Shown: positions 16,736 to 26,966, numbered from the stretch's first letter. The stretch: DNA of 38,816 nucleotides from Zelonia costaricensis (GCA_030849075.1 JASAOO010003306.1:1-38816); one strand, 5' to 3'. The notes: a model not told the origin generated them from the letters alone. Translations and numbers: made by a program.

Positions 16736-17806
16736 ACGAGCAGCGCGGCAACACAAGTTTGCGGCACACACACACGCGACTGACTCTTGTGTGTACGTCG
16801 AGGCCCGCCCCAGCTCTGCAGAGACCCACACCAGAAATAGAGCCACCTTGAGGTGGAGTGGACTGTCGTTCTCGTTGCGCTGCCTCCCACGCGACGTCCG
16901 CTGCCGACGGCCTTTTGCTTGTGCGCGTGTGTCCCTTTTTCGTTTTCTCTTCTGTGTGTATGTGGGTGCTTGCGAATACTGTGAGGTTTGGCCGGGCATT
17001 CCTCTGTATGATGCTGTGTTGTGATTGCGTCGTTTGCTGTTACAGGGCACCGTTGGAAGTTTGCCCTGCCTTTGTGTGTGGGCTGCGGCCGGCGTGGACG
17101 ACGACGGGAAGAAGGGAACAAAGGGGGGGGGCTGTGCAGATGCCTCCTGGCCGCGAGGTCCCTCGCCTCCTCCAGCTCTTCCCGCGCCTCCCATCCTCCC
17201 CCCCCCCCTACCCCCCACACCCACTGCCAGTTAGTCGCTTTTCCCGCCATGCTCTTGTTCACAAGTGCGTAAGGATGCGGATGTGCCGGCAGTGAAGTTG
17301 TTCCAGCTGCACGGTGGCCCCTCCAGACGGTTTCCCACGGAAGGTCGACAAGGACGCGCGGCAGCACCGCGATAGTGCGTCGCCATCCTCACGTTTGCCC
17401 ACGCACCCACCGCAGGCCGCCTTTGCCTCTTCTTCGGTTTCCGCTCCCCCGAGAAGCGCTGAGGGGGGAGCGGGGAACGGCAAGGTCGGCGCTTGTGGCG
17501 TCTTCGCATGCCTCTGCAGAGGGAGCGCAGCCGTGCGAATCAACTCTGACAGGTGCCCTGCCCCTTCCGCGTGCCCCTGCCGAGTTTGTGGATGCACCGT
17601 ACACGTCGAACACCCACGCCGTGCTCCCCGCGCGCGGCATCCCCATCCATCTTCCTCCTGCCACCGCTATCCCCCCTCCCTGCTCACACTTCACCACGCA
17701 GACACGGCGTCTCCGCATCGAGGCAGCCCTGCACGTGCGTTGGTTCACTCGAACACAGACACACACACACACAAACACCACGTCTCGTCACACTGAAGCC
17801 ACAGCG
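16736..17806. other. Intergenic gap with G, C and CA tracts
   Basis: No gene was recognised in about 1.07 kb. It contains a short CA stretch after the stop (16763-16773), a G run (17123-17131), a C-rich tract (17190-17215), a strong C/T tract at 17650-17695 and a CA repeat (17754-17778) just before the next start. Confidence 0.7.
17650..17701 (+). promoter_or_regulatory. Strong spliced-leader acceptor for the ZIP4-like gene
   Basis: A 45-base C/T tract ends in CACGCAG with AG at 17700-17701, 105 bases before the ATG at 17807. It argues against the in-frame ATG at 17375. Confidence 0.6.
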
Positions 17807-20689
17807 ATGTCTCTCGGGGACTGCGACCCGGCCACCGTTGTGGTGTGCGCCGAGTGGCTACACGCGTCGCTTCCCGCTTGGCTGGCGACTGCTGACGCGA
17901 CGGAGCGCGACGCGGCACTGCAGACACTCACGCAGTGGCTCGATCGCGTCTCTGGGCTGACCCGCGACGGTGGATGCTGCTTGCCTGTGCGACAGGCGCT
18001 GCGCGTGCAGGTGGCTGCGCAGGACTCGTGGAACGCCACCGCCTCCGTTGCGGGGTGGCCACCAGCGTGCGAGGCGCTGCGGCTGCAGACGCGTTGGCTC
18101 GCCACGCAGCTCTTCCTTCTCAGCCACTGCGCCTTCGCCGGGCGCGAGGTCGCCGTGGCGCACATGACACACCACCTCCACGACGCGGAGAAGTGCATTG
18201 TGATGTGCCTCAAGTCTGGCAAGGCGCTTGCCCTCGCTGGAAGGGCTGCAGAGGCGGACAAGGCGCTGACCTGGGCCGCGTCCGTGGTCGCGGCATGCGT
18301 TGTGGCACCGGGGTCGGTGGTGCGGAAGTTTGCAGCAGAAGTGCGCTTTGCGCAGATGCGCACGGCGTGGGCCAGCGGCGCTCTCGACCGCGCGTGTTTA
18401 CTCGCCACCCAACTTGCCGAGGAGACGCGCGACAGCGTGACGTACCGCGAGGCACTCTTCGAGTTCATCTACGACGCTGCGATGGAAGAGGATGACGGCG
18501 CCGACGGCAGGGGCTCGTCCACTGCACTGGACGCCGCAAAGTGCCTGCTGCGCCTGTCTCTGCGTCTGCAGGAGGAGACGGCGATTCGCACCGTGAAGCA
18601 GCGCACCTTTATGGGCATGACCCAGCTGCAGTACGCAGATGTGCTGCTCCGCGCCGGTGAGTTTGACGCTGCAGCAGCGGCAGCGTCGCAGTCGCATGAG
18701 CTGCTGCGCACCTTCGAGCCGCTGGTGGTGCAGCTCAAGGCGGAGATCCACCGCCACGCCGTGGATGACGTGGTTGCCGTGCTGCGCCTGCTGTGCGACG
18801 ACACCAGCGTCGCCGTGGTCGACCTTTGCGCCGTCACCGGCCTTGCCATGCGACACAACCCCACCGCCGAGCAGCGCATCTTCGCGGAGCTGCAGCGCCG
18901 CGTGGGACCCTCGCAGAGCCCCGAGGACTGCTTCCGGCTGCTCTGCGTGCTGATGGAGCAGGCGTCCGAGTGGAGCATTCCAGAGCTTCTCCAGCGCCTC
19001 GCGGCTGAGCGGCAGTGCGTGGCCACCGCCGAAACCCGCCGCTTCGTCTTCTGCACGCTGTGGAAGCTTGCGTGTGAGGGCAGCGACGGCGCTGCACGGG
19101 CGGCCTCAACGCGCTGGTGTTGCCTTGAAGCCGCGCTGCGCGAGTTTGCGAGTGTCGCGTCCGCTGCAGAGGCGCAGTCGTTGCTGCTGGACATGGCGCA
19201 TGTTGCCCTTGCTGCGCAACCTAGCGAACTCGAACGGCTCGATGCTGCCGCTCTAGAGCAGACGCTCGAGCGCTGCGAGGCGACACAGGACGCGCTCCTA
19301 CCATCGCTGCGCGTGCCGCTTCTGCTCGCCCAGTCCCAGCTTGCGTTTGTCCTTGGCGAGAGCGCGCGTGGTGACAGCGCAGTGCAGGCTCTGCTGGCCG
19401 ATCCCGACCGGGGCGTCGCTGTGGCCGTCGCTTGCAGCGAGCTTCTCGCCTTCCTGCTGCGTGCGGGCCTCGTGCGGCAGGCCAGCAACGTGGCGGGGCG
19501 CTGCCTGGCCGCCTTTCAGAGCCTGCCGCCCTCACAGGCGCCGTTAGGTGCGGTGGAGTTTGCGAAGGTCTACGCGCTGGGGTGCCTGTGCGAGGCGGAT
19601 GCGACTTCATTCGGCGAGGTCAGCGCGGTGCTAGAAGCGCACGCCTGCCCGCTTCTGCGCGGGGCCGCACTTGCACTGCAGGAGGCACACTGGTGGAGTC
19701 GCCTGCTGTGGTACGTGGCCGACGGCGTCGCGGAGACCACACCGGCGCGTGCGGTGCGGCTCCTCCACCTCGGCATCCTTCTGCAGCCCAACGATGTGGC
19801 GGGTGCGCCGGCTGCTGCAGCAGACGCCACAGCGCTGCTGCGTGGCCGCCTTGCTGCACTGCTCGACGCAGAGTTCGATGCCTTTGCGAGCGGCGTTGCC
19901 GTCCTGGAAGTTGCAGAGCTGACGGCACAGCGGGAGCGGCTCGCCGCGCTGCTTGGCGGGGGCGAAGTCGGTGAGGGTGCGCTCGCGCAGCGGGCGCGGG
20001 TTTCGCTGTTCCTCGCGCGCCTCGAGACGTCGCTGCGTGTCTTGGCGGACTCGGCCAGCGGCGGGGTCGACGATGTCGAGGCGCTGCATCTGCCCGAGCT
20101 GCTCGAGATGCCCGCTGTGTGCCCGGCGGATCTCGAGCAGGTAGCGAGCGTGTGCGACACGGCGGCATCAGCGGCAGGGTCAGTGTGGTGCACACCGGAC
20201 GCGTCGGCGGCACTGGCGGACGCCGCCCTTGCCCTCATGCTCGCCTCTGCTGAGCGGCAGTTGAGTGATGCGCGCGCTTCGAGTGCGGCCGCCACGAGCG
20301 GCCTCAACACGGCCACCGGTGCGGTGCTGTCCACCTTGTATGGAGCGTACCGGATGGCCCGCACGTTGGAAGGTCGTCTGCGTGTCTGCGAGGCCGCGAC
20401 AAGCGCCCTCTCGCACCTTCAGAGCGGCGAGAAGCCGAGGCCGGACGCTGTGGATGAGCACAGCGCAGCCAGCCTCGCCGCGGCAGCGGGACAGCGCCTA
20501 GTCGAGACGGTTGTGGACTTCTTCGCGGTGGAGGCCTGGAATGAGACGGTGCAGTGGAACGTGCTGCAGCGGCGTCCTCTTGTTGAGCGCTGGCGCTCCG
20601 CCGCCCTGGCCCTCGCGGAGCTCCTCAGCGAAACCAACTGCACGCGCACCGCGATCTGCGATCTCGCTGAACAGATGCCCCTCTTGTAG
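17807..20689 (+). CDS. Large all-helical (TPR-like) protein, possible SPO22/ZIP4/TEX11 meiotic homologue
   Basis: 960 aa from the ATG at 17807, chosen because the acceptor and a CA repeat lie between it and the earlier in-frame ATG (17375). The whole protein is built of short amphipathic helices rich in Ala and Leu, with no enzyme motif, signal peptide or membrane span. The pattern of helix pairs with conserved Ala and small residues is that of TPR-type superhelices. Near the C terminus V-E-A-W-N (908-912) followed about 15 residues later by E-R-W-R-S-A-A-L-A-L resembles the A-W-N-x-G ... W-x-x-x-A-L signature of SPO22/ZIP4/TEX11 proteins, which promote crossovers in meiosis. Length also fits (about 900-1000 aa). 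Another TPR scaffold, such as an APC5- or MAU2-like protein, remains possible. Confidence 0.5.
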   Translation: MSLGDCDPATVVVCAEWLHASLPAWLATADATERDAALQTLTQWLDRVSGLTRDGGCCLPVRQALRVQVAAQDSWNATASVAGWPPACEALRLQTRWLATQLFLLSHCAFAGREVAVAHMTHHLHDAEKCIVMCLKSGKALALAGRAAEADKALTWAASVVAACVVAPGSVVRKFAAEVRFAQMRTAWASGALDRACLLATQLAEETRDSVTYREALFEFIYDAAMEEDDGADGRGSSTALDAAKCLLRLSLRLQEETAIRTVKQRTFMGMTQLQYADVLLRAGEFDAAAAAASQSHELLRTFEPLVVQLKAEIHRHAVDDVVAVLRLLCDDTSVAVVDLCAVTGLAMRHNPTAEQRIFAELQRRVGPSQSPEDCFRLLCVLMEQASEWSIPELLQRLAAERQCVATAETRRFVFCTLWKLACEGSDGAARAASTRWCCLEAALREFASVASAAEAQSLLLDMAHVALAAQPSELERLDAAALEQTLERCEATQDALLPSLRVPLLLAQSQLAFVLGESARGDSAVQALLADPDRGVAVAVACSELLAFLLRAGLVRQASNVAGRCLAAFQSLPPSQAPLGAVEFAKVYALGCLCEADATSFGEVSAVLEAHACPLLRGAALALQEAHWWSRLLWYVADGVAETTPARAVRLLHLGILLQPNDVAGAPAAAADATALLRGRLAALLDAEFDAFASGVAVLEVAELTAQRERLAALLGGGEVGEGALAQRARVSLFLARLETSLRVLADSASGGVDDVEALHLPELLEMPAVCPADLEQVASVCDTAASAAGSVWCTPDASAALADAALALMLASAERQLSDARASSAAATSGLNTATGAVLSTLYGAYRMARTLEGRLRVCEAATSALSHLQSGEKPRPDAVDEHSAASLAAAAGQRLVETVVDFFAVEAWNETVQWNVLQRRPLVERWRSAALALAELLSETNCTRTAICDLAEQMPLL

Positions 20690-21553
20690 GGCTATCCCAC
20701 ACGAAGGCACCCGTGGGTGCCGGCGCCGCGTGTCGGCTGCACGGGTCTGTTCGTGCGTATGTGTGTGTGTGTGTTTGTGTGTGTATGTTGTGTTTGTTTC
20801 TGTCTTCCGCTGCTCTTCTGCTATAACGGCTGCTTGTGGCGTGGGAAGGGAGGGGAGGTGGCGAGTGGAGGCGGCCCCGCTCCATTCTCCGGCGCACACC
20901 CGCGCAACGCACTCGAAGAAAGAGACCAGGAAGGCGCAGCACGGCACTCGAGAAGAGAACAGGCGAGGGAGAGGACGCGCGAGCGCCTCTTTGTGGTCCA
21001 AGGCGGCCGGAGGTCTCGTTGGGTGCTACCACACGCAGGTGGCCCACTTTGCTTCTCAAGCGTCCCTGCTCCGCTATTGCGCTCCCGCTTGGTTTGTCCT
21101 GTCATCCCCATCGCCCCCCCCCCCCCCCTTTGCCGCTCCTCAGTCGCAGGCCGACACAGTACTTGCCCTCTCCCACACCCCCTCCTATCGCTTTCTATTC
21201 GCTCCGCTCCGTTTTTTCTCATCATCTCTCTTCCCACCTCACCAACAGCGTACCGTGTCGCCGCGCCGACACACCCCTCTCCCGCCCTCCCCCCTGGGAG
21301 CGACTCTGGACCTTCCCCTCACTGGGGGTTCTTCTCGTCGCAGCGAGGCCCCAGACACACACACGCACACAACGGATCGGCAGGGTACACTGCGTCGAAG
21401 CACGGGGCCGCAACGCACCGGACCGTGCACCACTTCCTTCTGCCGACTGCCGTGCTTGTTTTCTTCTCACTACGTACGATTGCACCCCCACCACGGAGAG
21501 CTGAGGGCTGCCGCTCCACACGTCACCACAGCGCCATCTCGTTGCACAGGGGG
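20690..21553. other. Intergenic gap with TG and C tracts
   Basis: No gene was recognised. A GT-rich repeat follows the stop (20758-20795), a run of 15 C lies at 21114-21128, a long C/T-rich tract at 21172-21241 precedes AG at 21247-21248, and a CA-rich stretch lies at 21354-21371. Long frames on both strands here have no coding character. Confidence 0.7.
21172..21248 (+). promoter_or_regulatory. Strong spliced-leader acceptor for the Spinster-like gene
   Basis: About 70 bases of nearly continuous C/T end in CCAACAG with AG at 21247-21248. The ATG at 21554 follows about 305 bases later, giving a moderately long 5' UTR that contains a CA-rich stretch. Confidence 0.6.
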
Positions 21554-23176
21554 ATGAGTGCACCCGACGTGTCCGACGAGTCCGGCCCCATGTTGTCTCA
21601 GTCTACTGCTGAGGATGCCGTCGTCCACACCCGCATCACGCCGCGGGTGGTGCTGCTCGTCTTCACTGCATTGAACTTCTTTCTTTACTTTGACCGAGGC
21701 GCCACCGCCGGCGCTCTCTCCGCTATCCGAAGTGACTCGCGCGTCACCGACGGCGGACACGCCCTGTCCGACAGCAAGAGCGGGTTTCTCGTGTCCGGCT
21801 TCACTATCGGTTACATTTTCGCCAGCCCGCTCTTCGCCGCGCGCGGCACGGAGTGGGGCTCGCGCAGCGTCATCCTGCTCGGCATGGCACTCTGGTGCGT
21901 CACGTGTCTCGGCTGCGCCGTATCGACGAGCTACGCAGCGCTGCTGCTGTGTCGCGTGCTCGTCGGCGTAGCCGAGGCCGCCTTCGTCGGCTTCACGGTG
22001 ACCATCATCGACAACATCGCCCCGCCCGCGCAGCGCACGTCGTGGATCGGCTTCTTCTACGCCATGATCCCCGTCGGCACGGCAGCCGGCATGGGCTGCG
22101 GTGGGTTCCTGACGACGTACACACACCTGCTCGGCGTTCCACCATGGCGCGTCATGTACGTTGCCGAGGTGGTTGTGGCCTCCCCCATCGTGGCTCTTCT
22201 GTTCTACATCCCCGCTCACTACCACATCGTTGCCGCCGCCGGCACAACCGCCACAACTACCTTTCTGGCGGCCAGTCGGCGGGTGCTAGGCAACGCGAAC
22301 TACATGCTCCTGGTGCTTGGCCTGTCCACCTACTGCTTCGTGACTGGTGCGGTGTCCACCTGGGGCATCCCGCTGCTGCACGAGGGGCCGCTGCAGTTCT
22401 CCAAGGGTGCTGCCGCCGCGTTCATGGGCATTGTCACGACCCTCAGCGGCGTCGTCGGCTCTCTCATCGGCGGCCTCCTTGTGGACCACTTCGGCGGCAG
22501 CACCGGCGCGGCCGGCACGCTCAAGTGCGCCGCCTTCAGCGTTTCGCAGATCGTCCTCGCCATGCCGTGCGGCGTCGTGGCACTGCTGAGCACGACGTAC
22601 GCCGTCTTCGACGTCGGCTTCTGCGTCTCTGTTGTCGCGCTCTTTGCCGTCACGGCGCCTGTGAACGCCGCGATTCTGTCGGTGGTGCCGCCCGAGCTGC
22701 GCCCGTACGCAGTCAGCTACTGCGTCTTCCTCATTCACCTCCTCGGCGACTTCCCCTCTCCGACACTGGCCGGCATCGCCTCCGACGCGTGGGGGCGTGC
22801 CTGCCGCGGCCACGACCCCGACGCCTGCGCCGCAGCAGAGCCGTCGCTGCGGTGTGGGTGGGTCGACGACGGGGGCGGGCGAGGACGCTGCGTTAGTCGC
22901 GTGCAGCTGCGCAACGCGCTGCTGCTCGTCTTCGCGTACATGACACTGGCGATACCGTGCTGGGCCGCACTATGCTGGCGTCTGCGTCGCGGCATGACAA
23001 CGGCTCCTGCTGCAACAGACGTCAGTGTCGAGGATGCCGCCGACGTGTCTATCGAGTCCCAACAGGAGACACCCACGCCCTCAGTCCTGGCCTGCGCCCG
23101 CGACGACCTCGCCGGAGCACGCGACGTCACCCATTCCGTAAAACGTGTGACGCGCGGTGACAGCATCCGCCTGTAG
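21554..23176 (+). CDS. Spinster-type major facilitator superfamily transporter
   Basis: 540 aa from the ATG at 21554; the frame upstream passes through the poly-C and splice region and is not coding. The N-terminal ~30 residues are acidic and cytosolic. The first helix carries L-N-F-F-L-Y-F-D-R-G, matching the N-Y-x-D-R signature of Spinster proteins. The second helix starts S-G-F-L-V-S-G-F, and eleven to twelve hydrophobic segments follow to about residue 480, with a short Cys-containing loop (C-R-G-H-D-P-D-A-C) before the last one. The C-terminal ~50 residues are hydrophilic. Spinster (Spns) transporters move sphingosine-1-phosphate or lysophospholipids across late endosomal/lysosomal or plasma membranes. 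The substrate in trypanosomatids is not evident from sequence. Family assignment is strong, function by analogy. Confidence 0.82.
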   Translation: MSAPDVSDESGPMLSQSTAEDAVVHTRITPRVVLLVFTALNFFLYFDRGATAGALSAIRSDSRVTDGGHALSDSKSGFLVSGFTIGYIFASPLFAARGTEWGSRSVILLGMALWCVTCLGCAVSTSYAALLLCRVLVGVAEAAFVGFTVTIIDNIAPPAQRTSWIGFFYAMIPVGTAAGMGCGGFLTTYTHLLGVPPWRVMYVAEVVVASPIVALLFYIPAHYHIVAAAGTTATTTFLAASRRVLGNANYMLLVLGLSTYCFVTGAVSTWGIPLLHEGPLQFSKGAAAAFMGIVTTLSGVVGSLIGGLLVDHFGGSTGAAGTLKCAAFSVSQIVLAMPCGVVALLSTTYAVFDVGFCVSVVALFAVTAPVNAAILSVVPPELRPYAVSYCVFLIHLLGDFPSPTLAGIASDAWGRACRGHDPDACAAAEPSLRCGWVDDGGGRGRCVSRVQLRNALLLVFAYMTLAIPCWAALCWRLRRGMTTAPAATDVSVEDAADVSIESQQETPTPSVLACARDDLAGARDVTHSVKRVTRGDSIRL

Positions 23177-23556
23177 ACGTTTGCCACTTCTACAGCCGAC
23201 GTGTGCGGTGTGTCCCGTCTAGCCGGCTCCACGTTGTCGGTTCGCTTCGTTTATGCGTAGGGGGCCTGACGGCTCGCTCGCTCTCGCTTTGTTTTTCCTC
23301 GCTGCCTTGACACGTCGCACCCTTTTTCCTCTTCGGTTTTGTTTTTGCGCATTGTGCTTTGCTGTTTGCTCGACTCGCAGCTGCCAGCGCCGCGAGCCAG
23401 AGGTAGAGGTGGACGTGAACTTGACCTCGCAGACAAGTACTGCAGCACCGCGGGCTTGCTGAACAGTAGGTCAGACAGCTCCGGCGCGGCGCTGTTTGGG
23501 AAAGCCGAGTGCGGTCTCTCTACTCCTGTGGATGCAACTGCGTTACGGCACACCTT

Positions 23557-23608
23557 TCTTGCTTCCCCCTTCCCCTCCCTCCGCATCTCTCCTCTACGCT
23601 GGCACCAG
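23557..23608 (+). promoter_or_regulatory. Likely spliced-leader acceptor for the RRM-like gene
   Basis: A pyrimidine tract (23557-23600) precedes CACCAG with AG at 23607-23608, 170 bases before the ATG at 23778. The TAG directly after the CA repeat (23708-23710) is the alternative. Confidence 0.5.
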
Positions 23609-23678
23609 TCCCACTAGGATTGCGACCGCGGCTCGCGGTGAAGGCGTCCGCTGGCAGCGTCTCTTTTCGGGACTCCGC

Positions 23679-23707
<29 letters not shown>
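23679..23707. repeat. (CA)14 microsatellite in the leader of the RRM-like gene
   Basis: An uninterrupted CA repeat lies 70 bases before the start codon, inside the probable 5' UTR. Confidence 0.95.
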
Positions 23708-23710
<3 letters not shown>

Positions 23711-23777
23711 CTTGCTTCCGCGCTCTCATCACTCCTGCCGACTACTGCGACGTTTTTTCCTTTCCCCTCCCTCCACC

Positions 23778-24809
23778 ATGGCCAACCCTGCCACTGTCGT
23801 GCACGTCTTTCTGGACGACATCGACAAGGCCGTATCCATCGATGACGTCAAGGAGTGGCTGCAGATTCTTGACGACGTGACCACCATAAAGCTGCAGTTC
23901 GACGCAGCGACGCGGCGGCCCTGCTACTACGTCGAGTTCCGCCGACCGACGACGGCGCAGCAGGCCGTGCAGTACCTCAACGGCGCGCGGCTCAAGAACT
24001 GCGTTGTCACGATTCAGTCGCGCGTCTACGCTGCAGCACCGCCGGACACCACCACCGCCACCACGACTGCGGGCGCTGAGGGCGAGACCCCAACCAACGC
24101 AGCGGTGTCCGGCGCTGGGCCGGCCCCGGCACGCAAGCGCTGCCGCAAAAGCAGTGCCTTGCCGCACAACCACCAGCTGCCCCCCGATTTGCAGATGGAC
24201 GCGGCCCTTGCAGACTTGCTGCCCGTCCTCGACAAGACGGACGCGGCCCCGCTCTGGCAGCAGCTGCAGCGTTCGCAGGCTGAGCTGGTGGGTCTCTACA
24301 GCGCGATCGAGACGGCAACCACGCAGCTCCACAAGGCCGACGAGCAGCTTTCAGACAACCTCCACGCGCAGGCGATAGGCAGAGGCGCCGGTGGGATGCC
24401 GAGCGAGGCGTCGCCGTCATGTGCGGGCACTGCAGCGGCAACAAAAGGTCTGCGGGGCCGCCGGCTGCTGTGCCACCGCGAGCTCATCTCCTTCGACGCC
24501 CTCACCCTGCAACGTGTCGTGTCCGTCATCACGGAGACCTTTGGCCCTCTTACCGTCTGCAGCGAAGCGTCGCTGCCGCACGGCGCCTGGCTCACGCTGC
24601 GCTTTCTCTTCGCCGCGGACGAGGAACGCTTTCTCGCCGCCGCGACCGCCGCATCGGCACCGGCGAGTGCGACGACGGAGTGGCGCCGCATCGTGCGCGA
24701 CCTCGGCTGGACTGCTGTTGAGCCTCTGGCCACGCCTGTTCCCCCGCACCGTCCCTCACTCCTTCTGCAGGCTCACGTGCAAGATGAGGTGCGCGCGCTG
24801 TTGTCCTGA
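23778..24809 (+). CDS. RRM-like protein, function unknown
   Basis: 343 aa from the ATG at 23778. Residues about 6-80 have the order strand-helix-strand-strand-helix-strand of an RNA recognition motif: V-V-H-V-F-L-D-D-I at the first strand, C-Y-Y-V-E-F-R at the third, and A-V-Q-Y-L-N-G-A in the second helix, which is the classic RRM helix-2 signature. The aromatic residues sit in RNP1-like position but RNP2 is weak. A Thr/Ala-rich linker with a basic R-K-R-C-R-K stretch, a possible nuclear signal, follows. A helical coiled segment lies at about 150-200. A second, weaker beta-alpha domain (about 230-330) contains W-L-T-L-R-F-L-F and may be another RRM-like fold. It may bind RNA, which matters in a lineage that regulates genes mostly after transcription, but no target can be inferred. 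Confidence 0.7.
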   Translation: MANPATVVHVFLDDIDKAVSIDDVKEWLQILDDVTTIKLQFDAATRRPCYYVEFRRPTTAQQAVQYLNGARLKNCVVTIQSRVYAAAPPDTTTATTTAGAEGETPTNAAVSGAGPAPARKRCRKSSALPHNHQLPPDLQMDAALADLLPVLDKTDAAPLWQQLQRSQAELVGLYSAIETATTQLHKADEQLSDNLHAQAIGRGAGGMPSEASPSCAGTAAATKGLRGRRLLCHRELISFDALTLQRVVSVITETFGPLTVCSEASLPHGAWLTLRFLFAADEERFLAAATAASAPASATTEWRRIVRDLGWTAVEPLATPVPPHRPSLLLQAHVQDEVRALLS

Positions 24810-25405
24810 CACCCGCTGCGCACGTGTGCGCGTGTGTGCGTGTACTGGGCCCCGTTTGTTGATGTGAGTTTGTGCAAGTGCGTTGCGATCCGCCAACGGC
24901 GCGGCCTCAACTGCTCGCATGCACACACACATACAAAGGAAAGATGGAGATGTTGCCGATTTGGCTGGTAGCAGAGCGGTGCCCCAGTGCCGATCTCGTC
25001 CGCTGCGGACGCCTCAAACGCGCTGCTGGTCGTCCTTCCCGTGCACTCCGCGCAGTCGTACCGCGGCGCCTCCCCTCCCCCTCCGCTGCCCGCTTCCGCT
25101 CTGTGCCTCCCCAAGCCCTCCTTTCTCGCCTCTGGGTTGCGCTCCGCTCGTTTCACCCGTCGGCATCTCGTACCCCCCTCCCCCTCCCCCCCCCTCCCCC
25201 CTCTCCGGTGCCCTCCACGCACTGACTCACTCACACCCGCCTCCCACGCCGCTGTCTCGCCCGCCCGTGTCATGCGCGTGGCCTGCAGCTCGCCATTTGT
25301 CACCGTCATTTCTGCGTCACACCGCACCGCCGCCATCGCCCTCCTCCCCCACCCCCTTCCCCCTTCTCCTTCCCCGTTGTTTCTCACTCCACTCTTACAT
25401 CCACA
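24810..25405. other. Intergenic gap dominated by C/T tracts
   Basis: No gene was recognised. A short CA stretch lies at 24921-24933. From about 25060 to the start codon the strand is extremely pyrimidine-rich (for example 25172-25203 and 25336-25405). The last tract has no AG before the ATG, so the acceptor is probably upstream, for example AG at 25287-25288. Confidence 0.65.
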
Positions 25406-26557
25406 ATGTCGGCACCGATTCGCGTGACGGTGGAGGCGCCGATCAACATCGCCTTCATCAAGTACTGGGGCAAGCGCGAGGGTGGCGAGAAGCTCATCCT
25501 GCCCACGAACGACTCCTTCAGCATCACGCTCTCCACGAAGCCGTTCCGCTCCAAGACGTCTGTGGAGCTGCGCAGTGGGGCCGTCGAGGACGAGCTCTGG
25601 CTGAATGGCAAGAAGAGCAACATCCAGGAGACGCCCCGCATCCAGTCCGTGCTGTCGTGCATCCGCGACAACTGCCCGGCCGAGCTGAAGGATCTCAAGG
25701 CGTACATCGTCTCCGAGAACAACTTCCCCACCGCGGCGGGCATGGCCTCCTCGGCGAGCGGCTACTGCGCCCTCGCCGCGGCGCTGGTGAAGGCGTACAG
25801 CGCCACCGTCGACGCGTCCATGCTGGCGCGCCTCGGCTCCGGTAGCGCGTGCCGCAGCGCCTACGGCGGCTTTGTCATCTGGAACAAGGGCGAGAAGGCG
25901 GACGGCACTGACTGCATTGCGACGCAGTTTGTGGATGAGACGTACTGGCCTGAGATGCAGGTCATGTGCGCCGTGCTCAAGGGCGAGAAGAAGGACGTGT
26001 CCAGCACGGCGGGCATGCAGCAGTCGCTGAAGACGTCTCCCATGATGAAGGACCGCATTGCCACGGTCGTGCCGTTGCGCATGAGCGCCGTGAAGGAGGC
26101 CATCAAGCAGCGCGACTTCAACACGTTTGCCGAGATCACCATGACGGACTCCGACGACCTGCAGGAGATTTGCCGCACGACCGAGCCGCGCATCCAATAC
26201 GCCACGGAGGACAGCTACGCCATGATCCGCCTCATCCGCAGCTTCAATGCGAAGAAGGGTCGCAACGTGATGGCCTACACCTTCGACGCGGGCGCGAACT
26301 GCTTCATGTTCACGCTGAAGCAGGACCTCCCCGAGGTCGTGGCCGTGCTGCGCGCTCACTTCCCGACTGCGTGGGAGCAGATGTTCTTTCACGACGCGGC
26401 GCTTCTGGAGGCGTGCAAGGCGTACGAGCTGCCCGTCGGCGAGGAGGGTCTCATCGACTACCCAAAGAAGCCGTTCGAGATGCTCCTGCAGTCCCCCGTC
26501 GGGCAAGGTGTGGTCTACCAGAACGACGCGGAGTCGCTAATCCCTCCCTCCGCCTAA
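25406..26557 (+). CDS. MVD: Diphosphomevalonate decarboxylase
   Basis: 383 aa, the normal length for the eukaryotic enzyme. It converts 5-diphosphomevalonate plus ATP to isopentenyl diphosphate, ADP, phosphate and CO2, the last step of the mevalonate pathway that feeds ergosterol, dolichol and ubiquinone synthesis. The GHMP-kinase fold is clear. N-I-A-F-I-K-Y-W-G-K-R places the conserved Lys19 at the N terminus. The ATP-binding loop F-P-T-A-A-G-M-A-S-S-A-S-G lies near residue 111, G-S-G-S-A-C-R-S near 148, and the catalytic Asp294 is in T-F-D-A-G-A-N. The start at 25406 aligns directly with the family. No SKL-type peroxisomal tail is present (it ends P-P-S-A). Neighbours have no link to the pathway. 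Confidence 0.96.
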   Translation: MSAPIRVTVEAPINIAFIKYWGKREGGEKLILPTNDSFSITLSTKPFRSKTSVELRSGAVEDELWLNGKKSNIQETPRIQSVLSCIRDNCPAELKDLKAYIVSENNFPTAAGMASSASGYCALAAALVKAYSATVDASMLARLGSGSACRSAYGGFVIWNKGEKADGTDCIATQFVDETYWPEMQVMCAVLKGEKKDVSSTAGMQQSLKTSPMMKDRIATVVPLRMSAVKEAIKQRDFNTFAEITMTDSDDLQEICRTTEPRIQYATEDSYAMIRLIRSFNAKKGRNVMAYTFDAGANCFMFTLKQDLPEVVAVLRAHFPTAWEQMFFHDAALLEACKAYELPVGEEGLIDYPKKPFEMLLQSPVGQGVVYQNDAESLIPPSA

Positions 26558-26966
26558 TGGAGGACGAGAGACGGCGCACGACGGCAGCCCACGAGGACGC
26601 CGGCGAAGGCGCCGACGCACTGCCCAGAAGCGCCAGCATCGCATCGGCCCTTCCCAGACACTCCTCCGTCTCCGTCTCCGTGTCTCTCTCTTCGCACGCC
26701 GTTGAAGATGCACGTCCCCGCGCGTGTCCCGTGTCCTTTCGGCTCCTGCGTCGCTCCCTCGAGCACAGCTCGTGCCGAAGAGGGGCCACGTGTGCGGCCG
26801 CGCCATTCTGCGCGTGTGTAGTGAAGGCGGCTCACGGCCAACTGCGGCACCACCACATGCCCGCCGCGCACACTCCACGCACTTCCTTTCCCCGTCGACT
26901 CTTCTTTGTTTTTTTTTTTTTTCGTCGTGCCCTGTCGTGCGCACGGCAACTCTAATCAACGCCAAA

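Larger units (their letters stand above)
23177..23777. other. Intergenic gap with CA repeat and pyrimidine tracts
   Basis: No gene was recognised. The first part is T-rich (about 23286-23345). A C/T tract at 23557-23600 precedes AG at 23607-23608, a CA repeat lies at 23679-23707, and a last C/T tract (23752-23777) runs up to the start codon with no AG. Confidence 0.7.

Noticed and set aside
17375..17806. Upstream extension of the ZIP4-like frame
   Set aside because: It contains the acceptor at 17700-17701 and a CA repeat, so it would not be in the mature message.
20717..21553. Upstream extension of the Spinster-like frame
   Set aside because: It translates the TG repeat and C15 run; a strong acceptor lies at 21247-21248 and the family N terminus begins at 21554.
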